Of a stretch of DNA of 14,236 nucleotides, positions 7,001 through 13,814 are shown piece by piece (the first letter of the stretch is position 1; every line of letters begins with the position of its first letter). A program made the translations under genes and the position numbers. Location: the NCBI GenBank assembly GCA_026394315.1, contig JAPKYM010000216.1, positions 1 through 14,236 of the forward strand, given 5' to 3'. Source of the DNA: Candidatus Bathyarchaeota archaeon (lineage in GTDB: Archaea; Thermoproteota; Bathyarchaeia; 40CM-2-53-6; RBG-13-38-9). A model generated the notes under the pieces. The model was not told the origin of the DNA. It saw only the letters and a program-made list of their open reading frames with translations, and ran no database searches.

Positions 7001-7010
7001 GGTTTATATG
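7001..7010 (+). promoter_or_regulatory. TATA box for the csl4-rpo11 operon
   Basis: GGTTTATATG at 7001-7010 is a good archaeal TATA box. An ATG at 7008 sits inside it and is therefore not a plausible start. The expected transcription start is near 7033, about 20-25 bases before the chosen csl4 ATG at 7056. Confidence 0.6.
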
Positions 7011-7055
7011 AAGACCTCAACGAGATGTCAGGACAGAACGTACCTAGCTAGGAGT

Positions 7056-7634
7056 ATGGCTAAACCATTTATGCCTGAAAAGAATCCTGGACGCGAGAAA
7101 TTCGTGGTTCCAGGCTCGAAGCTTGGAGTCATTGAAGAATTCACAGCTGGAAAAGGAACATACGAGACAGATGGCGCTATCTATTCGCACCATGTCGGAC
7201 TTGCCACAACTGATACTTCAAAGAAAGCGGTTTCCGTAGTTCCCAAGAATGACCCGATTCTCCCAGCGGAAGGACAGAATATCATAGGTCAGGTTACGCA
7301 TGCGATGGAGAAGATCGCAGTGATAGACATAGTCAAGATTGGTAACAAATTGTCCCCGACACCGTTTACTGGAGTACTTCACATATCAGCTTCAAGCCCA
7401 AGATATGAAAAGAGCATGAGTGAGGTTTGCCGGACACTCGATATAGTTAGAGCCAAAGTTGCAAGTACAACCGACGGTATCATCAGACTCATGACTGTAG
7501 GAGACAACCTAGGAGTCCTCAAAGCCTATTGTTCAAACTGCGGCTACCCACTCGCCTTGAGAAGAAGACTCTTGAAATGTGATAGATGCAATAATACTGA
7601 AAAGAGGAAACTTGCTGACGATTACAACTCCTAA
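7056..7634 (+). CDS. csl4: Exosome RNA-binding subunit Csl4
   Basis: Csl4 forms part of the cap of the archaeal RNA exosome, binding RNA and feeding it to the Rrp41/Rrp42 phosphorolytic ring. From ATG 7056 the protein has 192 residues: an N-terminal domain with FVVPGSKLGVIEEFTAGKGTYETDG at 16-40, an S1 fold at about 74-148 (IIGQVTHAMEKIAVIDIV onward), and a C-terminal zinc ribbon with Cys159/Cys162 and Cys175/Cys178. The frame is open to an ATG at 7008, but that lies in the TATA box, so 7056 is preferred; an AGGAG at 7050-7054 is close to it. ATG 7071 is another possible start. Rpo11 follows within a few bases. Confidence 0.92.
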   Translation: MAKPFMPEKNPGREKFVVPGSKLGVIEEFTAGKGTYETDGAIYSHHVGLATTDTSKKAVSVVPKNDPILPAEGQNIIGQVTHAMEKIAVIDIVKIGNKLSPTPFTGVLHISASSPRYEKSMSEVCRTLDIVRAKVASTTDGIIRLMTVGDNLGVLKAYCSNCGYPLALRRRLLKCDRCNNTEKRKLADDYNS

Positions 7635-7642
7635 GGGTGGAG

Positions 7643-7933
7643 ATGCCTTTGAATATAAAGACGCTTAAGAAGACTCGAGATGAGTTAAGGATAGAGATAG
7701 AGGGAGAAGGGCATACCTTCTGTAACCTCCTCCAAAGCACCTTGATGGAGGACAAAAACGCCGAGGTTGCTGGCTATGACGTTCCGCATCCGTTGACCTT
7801 GAAAGGCATAATCTATCTCAAGGTCAAGAAAGAAACCGACCCCTATAAGACACTTGAAAAAGCATTGAACAAGATTACCGAGAGAACTGATGAGTTCCTA
7901 TTGAAGTTCAAGGAAGCTACAGGAAGTCCGTAA
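7643..7933 (+). CDS. rpoL: DNA-directed RNA polymerase subunit Rpo11 (RpoL)
   Basis: Rpo11 pairs with Rpo3 to form the assembly platform of archaeal RNA polymerase, like the bacterial alpha dimer and eukaryotic RPB11. The protein of 96 residues (98 from the alternative start) has the family core: ELRIEIEGEGHTFCNLLQSTL near the N-terminus, the VAGYDVPHPL segment, and a C-terminal helix beginning DPYKTLEKALNKI. The ATG at 7643 is preferred because GGGTG at 7635-7639 can act as its ribosome-binding site; a GTG at 7637 would add two residues. The stop TAA (7931-7933) shares its last base with the ATG of the next gene, showing tight coupling. Confidence 0.93.
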   Translation: MPLNIKTLKKTRDELRIEIEGEGHTFCNLLQSTLMEDKNAEVAGYDVPHPLTLKGIIYLKVKKETDPYKTLEKALNKITERTDEFLLKFKEATGSP

Positions 7934-8349
7934 TGGCCAAAGGCGAACTGAGGAAGATCCTCACAGATAAAGGCCTTGCGAGGCTCGGTGATGCATATGT
8001 CAATTTCATATATTCTCTAGCACTTACCGAAATTGAAGGCGCGCCTACGGGCGTCAAGGTCAGTGACCGCATTCTCGCAGAGGCTGCCAAAGCCTCAGGA
8101 CTAAAAGGAATACTGCCCAAAAGAACTGGTAGGGACGACGTCGCAAACGCGGTGGAGGCTCTGCTTGTCTACGCTTGGCGGCACAAATTGATGACCTCTG
8201 AAGAAGCAATTGATATCCTAAAGAGAAATCCAAATCCTCGAGAAAGCTTCACTCACATTATCGAGGTCACTGCCAAGAGAGTACAGTCACTCCACGGATT
8301 CCGAGAACTTGGTCAAATAACCAATATGGAAAGCCACACCCTCGAATAG
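7933..8349 (+). CDS. Small archaeal RNase III-like helical protein
   Basis: This 138-residue protein resembles the archaeal 'ribonuclease III family' proteins (Ribonucleas_3_2-like), which have the helical RNase III fold without a double-stranded RNA-binding domain. GLARLGDAYVNFIYSLAL at 14-31 matches the RNase III signature around GD, and NAVEALLVYAW at 72-82 matches the second motif (DxxEALxGAxYL). By my alignment only two of the four catalytic acids remain: Asp20 and Glu75. The first Glu position is Ala16, and the third position, normally Asp, is Asn72. It may therefore bind RNA without cutting it, or use other ligands. Its ATG overlaps the last base of rpoL. Family membership rests on motif recall; activity is unknown. 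Confidence 0.65.
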   Translation: MAKGELRKILTDKGLARLGDAYVNFIYSLALTEIEGAPTGVKVSDRILAEAAKASGLKGILPKRTGRDDVANAVEALLVYAWRHKLMTSEEAIDILKRNPNPRESFTHIIEVTAKRVQSLHGFRELGQITNMESHTLE

Positions 8350-8377
8350 AAGAATCCGTTTCTGTGAAGGGGGAATA

Positions 8378-8974
8378 GTGAGAACCCTGCGAATACACGT
8401 AGACAAAAGAGGCATCAGAGTCCTCGGGATCTCAGAGAGCTTCATCAAAAGTAAGAGTAAGAAGTCCTTTCTTGCAGGAGTTGTAATGCGTGCTGATCTC
8501 ATAGTTGACGGATTCTCTTTTACGAGAACGACTGTCGGAGGCAGAGATGCCACAGAGTGCATAATCGAACTCTATCGCGGTCTCGACAGAGACGATATCA
8601 ACTTCATATTCATCAACGGCTGCGTCATCAGCTGGTTCAACATCATAAGTCTGGGGAAGGTCTACACGGACACTTCTCTGCCTGTGGTATGTGTTACGTA
8701 TGAGGAGTCCGAAGGACTGGAGAAGTATCTTACTGAGTATTTCGGGTCCGAAGCAGACGAGAGAATTGCCAAGTACAAGGAGAACGGCTCAAGAGAGAAG
8801 CTGAAACTACATACGGGAAAGACTGTCCTAACAAGATACTTAGGAATAGATAGGAATTCCACAGTAAGGATCCTCAATAAGTTCACCTTGCAAGGAGCCG
8901 TTCCAGAGCCGCTGAGGGTTGCGCGTTTGTTGGCAAGAGCTATGGTTCAACAGATGCCTGAGACGACTCTGTGA
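8378..8974 (+). CDS. DUF99 family protein (endonuclease V-like fold)
   Basis: DUF99 (UPF0215) proteins are archaeal proteins of unknown role, related in fold to endonuclease V. The 198-residue sequence has the family pattern: KRGIRVLGISESF at 10-22, LAGVVMRADLIVDGFSFTRTTVGGRDATE at 32-60, LDRDDINFIFINGCVISWFNI at 69-89, LPVVCVTYEESEGLE at 100-114, and a C-terminal helical part VPEPLRVARLLA. The start is the GTG at 8378, with GGGGG at 8369-8373 as ribosome-binding site. The previous gene ends 28 bases upstream. It sits in an operon with the exosome subunit Csl4 and Rpo11, which hints at an RNA or DNA processing role; no activity can be stated from sequence. Confidence 0.82.
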   Translation: MRTLRIHVDKRGIRVLGISESFIKSKSKKSFLAGVVMRADLIVDGFSFTRTTVGGRDATECIIELYRGLDRDDINFIFINGCVISWFNIISLGKVYTDTSLPVVCVTYEESEGLEKYLTEYFGSEADERIAKYKENGSREKLKLHTGKTVLTRYLGIDRNSTVRILNKFTLQGAVPEPLRVARLLARAMVQQMPETTL

Positions 8975-9017
8975 AAGCCCCTAATCAATGCACTTTGCGA
9001 TTCTTCCTTTAGTAATG

Positions 9018-9025
9018 CTTAAATG
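9018..9025 (+). promoter_or_regulatory. TATA box for TFS
   Basis: CTTAAATG at 9018-9025 is a TATA-like element 40-47 bases before the TFS ATG at 9065. It lies in the 90-base gap after the DUF99 gene; a T-rich run at 9000-9010 just before it could end the upstream transcript. Confidence 0.5.
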
Positions 9026-9064
9026 TGGCTTGCCAAGTAATGGGTCGGACGGTTGCTCCAAAAG

Positions 9065-9388
9065 ATGCAGTTTTGTCCAAACTGCGGAATGACTTTAGTT
9101 CCGACTAAGAAAGATAACAAGATAATTCTGGTTTGCCCTAAGTGTAACTACGAAACAAAAAGGGCTGCAAAAGAGATCTCAAAGATAAAACATGATAAAG
9201 AGAAGATAGTTGTAATCGGAAAAACCGAAGAGAAAGTGAGAACTCTTCCGAAGACTTCCGCAGTCTGTCCAAAGTGTGGACATTCTGAGGCTTTCTATTG
9301 GCTTGTCCAGACCCGAGGCGCTGATGAATCTTCCACCCAATTCTTCAGATGTACCCGTTGCTCGTCAACTTGGCGTGAGACTTCTTAG
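9065..9388 (+). CDS. tfs: Transcript cleavage factor TFS (TFIIS/RPB9-like)
   Basis: TFS enters the secondary channel of RNA polymerase and makes it cleave the 3' end of backtracked RNA, rescuing stalled complexes. The 107-residue protein has two zinc ribbons: N-terminal Cys4/Cys7 and Cys24/Cys27, and C-terminal Cys68/Cys71 and Cys96/Cys99. The C-terminal ribbon carries the TFIIS signature QTRGADE at 82-88 with the catalytic Asp87-Glu88 pair, so this is an active-type TFS rather than a true RPB9. The start is the ATG at 9065, giving MQFCPNCG; an in-frame TTG at 9053 would add four residues not typical of the family. PCNA follows after 65 bases. Confidence 0.93.
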   Translation: MQFCPNCGMTLVPTKKDNKIILVCPKCNYETKRAAKEISKIKHDKEKIVVIGKTEEKVRTLPKTSAVCPKCGHSEAFYWLVQTRGADESSTQFFRCTRCSSTWRETS

Positions 9389-9453
9389 GTTGACCACAAC
9401 TAAGAAAAGAGTCCCTTTGAGAGAGGGTAGTAGAGGTTTACTGTGGGATATGT

Positions 9454-10209
9454 ATGTTTAAAGCAGTAGTTCAGGACGCTAGAATATGGAAGAATCTATT
9501 GACCGCGATTTCGACTCTTATTGAAGAGGCAGATTTCAATACAACGAGTGAAGGCCTCAAGCTAAGATCGATGGATCCGTCTCACGTGGCAATGGTGGAC
9601 TTTGAGTGGCCTAAGGGTGCATTCGAGGAATACGTTTGCGACAAGCCGACGGACATACGAGTTAATCTCTCTACGATGCTCAAGCTTCTTAAAAGAGGCA
9701 AGAGCGATGAGAGTCTGGAGATGGCCTACGATGAGGAGAACAAGAAGGTCAATCTCACGCTCAAAGGAAAGATATTGAAGAAATTCACCATGCCTACACT
9801 GGAACCTGTAGAGGAAGAGGTTCCCACTCCCAAATTATCATTCAGTGCCAGAGTCAAGTTGATGTCTGAAACATTGAAAGAGATAGTTGAAGACAGCGAA
9901 ACTGTAAGCGACAATATCAGATTTGAAGCAAACCCTGATAAGCTCCTTGTCAAGGCAAGTTCTGAGCTGAGCAATGTAAGCATGGAGCTCACAAAGACTG
10001 ATGGTGCTTTACTAGAACTAGATGTGAAAGAGACCGCTGCTGCCACCTTCAATCTCAACTACCTAGGCGAGATGGTCAAGGCTGGGTCTGCAACATCAGA
10101 AGTCGTTGCTTTGGAATTCTCAACAAATATGCCTATAAGACTTGAATTTGAGATGGCCCAGCAAGGGCGACTCACATACTATATGGCACCCAGGATCGAG
10201 ACAGAGTAA
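9454..10209 (+). CDS. pcn: DNA polymerase sliding clamp PCNA
   Basis: PCNA is the ring-shaped clamp that holds DNA polymerase, ligase and FEN1 on DNA. The 251-residue length fits one PCNA subunit with two similar domains. Seen are the N-terminal MFKAVVQDARIWKNLLTAISTLIEEADF, EGLKLRSMDPSHVAMVDFEWP at 33-53, the interdomain loop LEPVEEEVPTPK near 117-129, and the C-terminal LEFSTNMPIRLEFEM followed by LTYYMAPRIE. The ATG at 9454 is preceded by GTGGGAT, a weak ribosome-binding site. It starts a run of replication genes; PriL begins 9 bases after its stop. Only one PCNA gene is visible, so homo- or heterotrimer formation cannot be judged. Confidence 0.96.
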   Translation: MFKAVVQDARIWKNLLTAISTLIEEADFNTTSEGLKLRSMDPSHVAMVDFEWPKGAFEEYVCDKPTDIRVNLSTMLKLLKRGKSDESLEMAYDEENKKVNLTLKGKILKKFTMPTLEPVEEEVPTPKLSFSARVKLMSETLKEIVEDSETVSDNIRFEANPDKLLVKASSELSNVSMELTKTDGALLELDVKETAAATFNLNYLGEMVKAGSATSEVVALEFSTNMPIRLEFEMAQQGRLTYYMAPRIETE

Positions 10210-10218
10210 GACCAGTAT

Positions 10219-11274
10219 ATGAGTTCTGAAAGAGATAAGGCACGATATCCGTTCACATCTGAAGCAGCAGAATTCGTCAAGAGCCTCAACATAGGAGTAG
10301 ACGACCTAACATCAGAACCCTACAATCTGATTCTGAAGAGAGCTGAACAAAGGATCCGGCAGGCACTCTTCAAACCTGATGAACTCTCACCTCAGGAACA
10401 AGACCCTAACATAGAGATCCCGTCCTTTCCAACAGCAATAATGCTTATGGCTTTTGTAGACAGTGAGAATACCAAGAGAAGATACGCTGTTGCTGAATCT
10501 AAGAGCTTCTCCAAGAAACTAAAGGATGAGGAGCCGGAAAAGGTTCTTGAGATAGCCAAGAGAACCTTCGGTTGGAGGATCAAACATCCTGATGATAAAA
10601 CAGGAACAGTTGACTTCCTTCTCCACTTCAGAGAGTATCTGACCAACTCCAGAAATATGAACGAACTCAAATGGAAACTTACAAACCGCTACCTGAAAAG
10701 CGGCTATATTCAGCTTACCAAAGATGAAACAGCAAGACTGCTTGAGGAAGAGATCCAAAAAAAAATACTTGAGAAGACCAAGCATCCCAAAGTAGAACCC
10801 CCTAAAGCTCTACAAGAAATCCTCAGCGAAATAAATGGGCTGGCCTCAGTAAGAAGCACTTCCCAAGATCTAGTTCAGACTTTCAGCATAGAAGTTGCAG
10901 ATATGCCACAGTGCATCAAGAGAATGCTTGATACTCTATCTTCTGGAGGAAGGCTATCACATATTGGAAGGTTCACTTTGACATCATTTCTGATAAATGC
11001 CGGTGCTACAGAAGAGGATGTGATGGACTTCTTCAAGACAGCATCTGACTTTGACGAAGGAAAGACCCGATATCAAGTGGAGCACATAAGTGGTGGAAGA
11101 GGGGGAAAGACCCGGTACACCCCACCTAAATGTGATACGCTCAGGACACACGGATTGTGCGTTGGCCCGGATGAGCTCTGCAAACGAGTCAAGCATCCCT
11201 TATCTTACTACAAGAGAAAAAGAATTCTGTCAAAGAGATCTGTAGCCAAACCAGCCCAAGCTCCCGAAATCTGA
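10219..11274 (+). CDS. priL: DNA primase large subunit PriL (iron-sulfur)
   Basis: PriL is the regulatory subunit of archaeal primase; it binds PriS and helps start and set the length of RNA primers. The 351-residue protein has an N-terminal helical domain (YPFTSEAAEFVKS near 10-22, FPTAIMLMAFVDS at 70-82) and a C-terminal [4Fe-4S] domain with four cysteines at 232 (DMPQCIKRML), 305 (PPKCDTL), 314 (HGLCVG) and 321 (ELCKR), closing with the typical KHPLSYYKRKR. The ATG at 10219 lies 9 bases after the PCNA stop, so the two are co-transcribed. A run of eight A's at 10757-10764, encoding KK, is a possible slippage or sequencing-error site, but the frame reads through normally. PriS follows after 134 bases with its own promoter. 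Confidence 0.92.
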   Translation: MSSERDKARYPFTSEAAEFVKSLNIGVDDLTSEPYNLILKRAEQRIRQALFKPDELSPQEQDPNIEIPSFPTAIMLMAFVDSENTKRRYAVAESKSFSKKLKDEEPEKVLEIAKRTFGWRIKHPDDKTGTVDFLLHFREYLTNSRNMNELKWKLTNRYLKSGYIQLTKDETARLLEEEIQKKILEKTKHPKVEPPKALQEILSEINGLASVRSTSQDLVQTFSIEVADMPQCIKRMLDTLSSGGRLSHIGRFTLTSFLINAGATEEDVMDFFKTASDFDEGKTRYQVEHISGGRGGKTRYTPPKCDTLRTHGLCVGPDELCKRVKHPLSYYKRKRILSKRSVAKPAQAPEI

Positions 11275-11370
11275 AGACCAATTCTGTAGATGGTCCCATG
11301 AGGCTCGCCACAGCCAAAGATTGCAACGTAGCGTGCGTAAGAGGCAGAACTTGCTTTCGCTAATTGGATA

Positions 11371-11379
11371 TCTAAATAG
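11371..11379 (+). promoter_or_regulatory. TATA box for priS in the priL-priS gap
   Basis: TCTAAATAG at 11371-11379 lies 30-38 bases before the priS ATG. Transcription starting about 25 bases downstream would leave only a few bases of leader, so the priS message may be nearly leaderless; no Shine-Dalgarno is evident before the ATG. The rest of the 134-base gap (11275-11370) shows no coding frame or recognisable RNA. Confidence 0.5.
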
Positions 11380-11408
11380 GCTACACGAATGGAAGATTAT
11401 AGACAACC

Positions 11409-12665
11409 ATGAGTGAAGAGAACTTAGAACAGCGAACCCGAGCATTAGTCAGGGACAAATTCTCTGAGTACTATAGGACAAACAAGAGCACGATATTACC
11501 TCCGCCATATATGGAACGTAGAGAATTCGGTTTTCTTCTTACGGAAGGAGTTATGGTAAGGCACAAATCATTCAAACAGGTCGAGGGCTTAGTGAGCTTC
11601 ATAGAGGCTACTGTTCCATCTGATGTATACCACTCTGCAGCCTACTACCTTGATCCTGAAGCTCCGATGGATAGCAAATGCTGGACCGGTTCTGATCTGA
11701 TATTTGACATAGACGCTGACCACATAGATACCGAATGCAAAGAAAGACACGACAGATGGTCATGCCTAGAATGCAAGGCCACAGGTCACGGGAAGACACC
11801 TAAAACTTGCCCCAACTGCGGAAGACAGAAACTCAGTGAGGATACTTGGATGTGCTACGACTGCTTAGAAAGGGCAAAAGAGGAAGTCCTGAAATTAATT
11901 GACTTACTGAATTCGGATTTCGGAGTCAACCATGATCATATGAGAGTCAACTTTTCTGGACATCGTGGCTATCATCTTCATGTTGACACGGAAGACGTTA
12001 AGAGCCTAGGTTCAGAAGAGAGAAAGGCGATAGCGGATTACGTGACCGGAACAGGTCTTGATGGAGACCTCTTGGGCCTCTATGATCTGGATGGTAGGAT
12101 CAAAATTGAAGATGGCCCGAAAATAACCGACCCTAGTTGGAGAGGAAGAGTAGCAAGAAGAATCGATAAGATATTGTTCGAAGCAGATGTGGAAGAACTA
12201 AGGAGTATTGGATTAAAGAGCAAGATGATTGAGACCGTGAGGAAACGGCGAAAGGAAGTAGAATCTTCAAAAGACAGATCTCTTCTGGGCTTAATTGAAG
12301 GCTTTGGAGAACAGACCTGGAAGTTGATCATTCAGAGAGCAGTCTCTCTCGAATCTGTAGGAATAGATACTGTTGTAACAACAGACATTCACAGGCTGAT
12401 AAGACTCCCAAGGACTCTAAACGGAAAGACAGGCCTGAGGGCAATGAAAGTTCAGATAGGCGAGCTGCGCAAATTCAATCCACTCGAACAAGCTACAGTC
12501 TTCGGAGGATATGAGACCGTCCATATCCAAGAAGCTCCTCAGTTCACGGTTGGCGGAGAACAATACGGCCCATTCAAAGATGTTGACGAAAACCTCCCCA
12601 CTGCTGCCGCTATCTTCCTCCTTTGCAAAAGGAAAGCCTACCCGGTGGTCAAACCGATTGTATAA
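11409..12665 (+). CDS. priS: DNA primase catalytic subunit PriS
   Basis: PriS makes the short primers for DNA replication. The 418-residue protein has the catalytic Asp pair in DLIFDIDADH (Asp100, Asp102), the SGHRGYHLHV segment at 183-192, and the third acid Asp326 in TTDIHRLIRLPRTL, with NGKTGL following. The zinc region at 110-152 is enlarged: besides Cys110, His114, Cys119 and Cys122 it has two further CxxC pairs, Cys134/Cys137 and Cys149/Cys152, enough for two zinc sites. The ATG at 11409 follows a TATA box by 30-38 bases. Its 3' end overlaps the GINS51 start by 8 bases. It is separated from PriL by a non-coding gap rather than fused into one transcription unit. Confidence 0.93.
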   Translation: MSEENLEQRTRALVRDKFSEYYRTNKSTILPPPYMERREFGFLLTEGVMVRHKSFKQVEGLVSFIEATVPSDVYHSAAYYLDPEAPMDSKCWTGSDLIFDIDADHIDTECKERHDRWSCLECKATGHGKTPKTCPNCGRQKLSEDTWMCYDCLERAKEEVLKLIDLLNSDFGVNHDHMRVNFSGHRGYHLHVDTEDVKSLGSEERKAIADYVTGTGLDGDLLGLYDLDGRIKIEDGPKITDPSWRGRVARRIDKILFEADVEELRSIGLKSKMIETVRKRRKEVESSKDRSLLGLIEGFGEQTWKLIIQRAVSLESVGIDTVVTTDIHRLIRLPRTLNGKTGLRAMKVQIGELRKFNPLEQATVFGGYETVHIQEAPQFTVGGEQYGPFKDVDENLPTAAAIFLLCKRKAYPVVKPIV

Positions 12666-13218
12666 TAGACTCTACAGGGCTTGGCGAAAGGAGAAGCTGG
12701 AATCCAAGGATCTTCAGCCTATGGAACCCAAATTCTTTGCCGAGATGAGCCAGTACGTCAAGAAGATGCGTGAAGAACTTCGAATGCTTGATGAGAAGAC
12801 CCTCCGATACCGCATCTTGAGCATAGAGCTTGAGAAAGCCCAGACTTTGGTCTCCTCAATTATGCAAGCAAGACTCCAGAAACTGATCGACTTGATATTT
12901 TATGACGGAAATGCGCCTCAAGCCCATCTTACAAGTGAGGAGGTGGTGATCTTCAGGAATTTACTGGAGGTATTTGAGCAGTATAGACTACTAAGAAGGA
13001 GGGTGCTTGAGGGCAGGAGTACTGAACCTTCAGCTAAGGTGAGCCCCCAGTCTGGAAAGATCTTGGTTAGGTTTACGACCAAGATCCCATCCGTTGTCGG
13101 CGTGGATTTGCAGACATATGGACCCTTTGAGGCTGAAGATATTGCAGCGCTGCCAAGAGAGAATGCTGAGGCGCTCATACGCCAGAAAGCTGCTGCAAAG
13201 ATAGAAGTAGACGACTAG
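12658..13218 (+). CDS. gins51: GINS complex subunit Gins51 (Gins15)
   Basis: GINS is part of the CMG replicative helicase with MCM and the Cdc45/RecJ-like protein. The 186-residue product has an N-terminal all-helical A domain (YNRLYRAWRKEKLES, then the EMSQYVKKMREEL and RLQKLIDLIFYD helices) and a C-terminal beta-rich B domain (KILVRFTTKIPSVVGVDLQTYGPFEAEDIAALPRENAEALI). A-then-B order marks the Sld5/Psf1-like Gins51 type rather than Gins23. The open frame reaches back to 12511 inside priS, but those residues are unlike the family. The TTG at 12658 gives the expected MYNRLYRAWR N-terminus, with GGTGG at 12644-12648 as ribosome-binding site. The gene overlaps the priS stop by 8 bases, so the two are translationally coupled; the pairing is known from other archaea. 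Confidence 0.88.
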   Translation: MYNRLYRAWRKEKLESKDLQPMEPKFFAEMSQYVKKMREELRMLDEKTLRYRILSIELEKAQTLVSSIMQARLQKLIDLIFYDGNAPQAHLTSEEVVIFRNLLEVFEQYRLLRRRVLEGRSTEPSAKVSPQSGKILVRFTTKIPSVVGVDLQTYGPFEAEDIAALPRENAEALIRQKAAAKIEVDD

Positions 13219-13283
13219 CGTGGGCTGACAGAAGCCTGAACCCCGCATCACATGCATACGCATCATATACATTGTATAAACGA

Positions 13284-13290
13284 ATAAATA
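13284..13290 (+). promoter_or_regulatory. TATA box for the L44e-S27e-aIF2alpha operon
   Basis: ATAAATA at 13284-13290, about 46-52 bases before the L44e ATG, is the best TATA box; GTATAAA at 13274-13280 is another. A perfect 11-base palindrome, ATACATTGTAT at 13267-13277, lies just upstream and overlaps the second TATA candidate, so it could be a regulator site. Confidence 0.5.
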
Positions 13291-13335
13291 GTGCGGTCAG
13301 ACGTTGTACTATGCCTCCTACCTGGTGTACAAGAT

Positions 13336-13614
13336 ATGAAGATGATGAAGGAGCTCAATACATTCTGCCCAAAATGCAAACATCACACTCCACATGGCGT
13401 CTCAGTTTACAAGAAAGGTAGAGAAAGATCCTTGGCAGGCGGCGTTAGAAGACACGAACGCGAGAAGCACGGCTACGGAGGCCAAAAATGGCCTGAACTG
13501 AAACGGACGGCAAAGACTACAAAGAAGCAGGTTCTGAAAATGAGGTGCAAAACCTGTGGATACACCCTTCAGAAGAAGGGCATAAGATTGAGAAAGCTGG
13601 AGTTAGGAGCTTAA
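13336..13614 (+). CDS. rpl44e: Large-subunit ribosomal protein L44e
   Basis: L44e is a zinc-ribbon protein of the archaeal/eukaryotic large subunit near the E site. From ATG 13336 it has 92 residues, the family length. The N-terminal zinc pair is in FCPKCKHHTPHGVSVYKKG, the middle has GGVRRHEREKHGYGGQKWP, and the C-terminal pair is in MRCKTCGYTLQKKGIRLRKLEL. The frame is open to a GTG at 13291, but this lies next to the TATA box and adds residues unlike the family; GGTG at 13324-13327 is a well-spaced ribosome-binding site for 13336. S27e starts 5 bases after its stop. Confidence 0.95.
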   Translation: MKMMKELNTFCPKCKHHTPHGVSVYKKGRERSLAGGVRRHEREKHGYGGQKWPELKRTAKTTKKQVLKMRCKTCGYTLQKKGIRLRKLELGA

Positions 13615-13619
13615 GAAGA

Positions 13620-13814
13620 ATGGTCAAAAGAGGCCTCATACCAAAACCCGAGAGTAACTTCTTGAAAGTAAAATGTCCAAAATGCTCTAATGAACAGACT
13701 TTGTTCGAGAGATGCGCAACAATCGTAAAATGTAGCGTATGTGACGAGATCTTGGCTGAACCTTCTGGCGGAAGAGCTACGATTAAAGGTGAAGTCGTTC
13801 AGACATTCAGTTAG
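13620..13814 (+). CDS. rps27e: Small-subunit ribosomal protein S27e
   Basis: S27e is a small zinc-ribbon protein of the archaeal/eukaryotic 30S subunit. The 64-residue product starts MVKRGLIPKPESNFLKVKC and has zinc ligands in CPKC and CSVC, followed by the characteristic PSGGRATIKGEVVQTFS end. The frame is open upstream into rpl44e, but the ATG at 13620 matches the family start. The TAG stop (13812-13814) is in the same frame as aIF2alpha, which begins directly after it. TAG is used as the stop by many other genes in this window, so readthrough into aIF2alpha is not expected. Confidence 0.94.
   Translation: MVKRGLIPKPESNFLKVKCPKCSNEQTLFERCATIVKCSVCDEILAEPSGGRATIKGEVVQTFS

Noticed and set aside
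7008..7055. Upstream ATG for Csl4 at 7008
   Set aside because: The ATG is part of the TATA-like TTTATATG, so it would lie upstream of the transcription start.
9000..9010. T-rich run after DUF99 as a transcription terminator
   Set aside because: The run is interrupted (TTCTTCCTTT) and has no stem; too weak to list as a feature.
10757..10764. Run of eight A's in priL as a programmed frameshift site
   Set aside because: The frame continues through the run to the complete iron-sulfur domain, and neither alternative frame extends into a recognisable product.
12511..12657. N-terminal extension of GINS51 inside priS
   Set aside because: The 49 extra residues resemble no GINS protein, while the TTG at 12658 gives the expected family N-terminus and a good ribosome-binding site.
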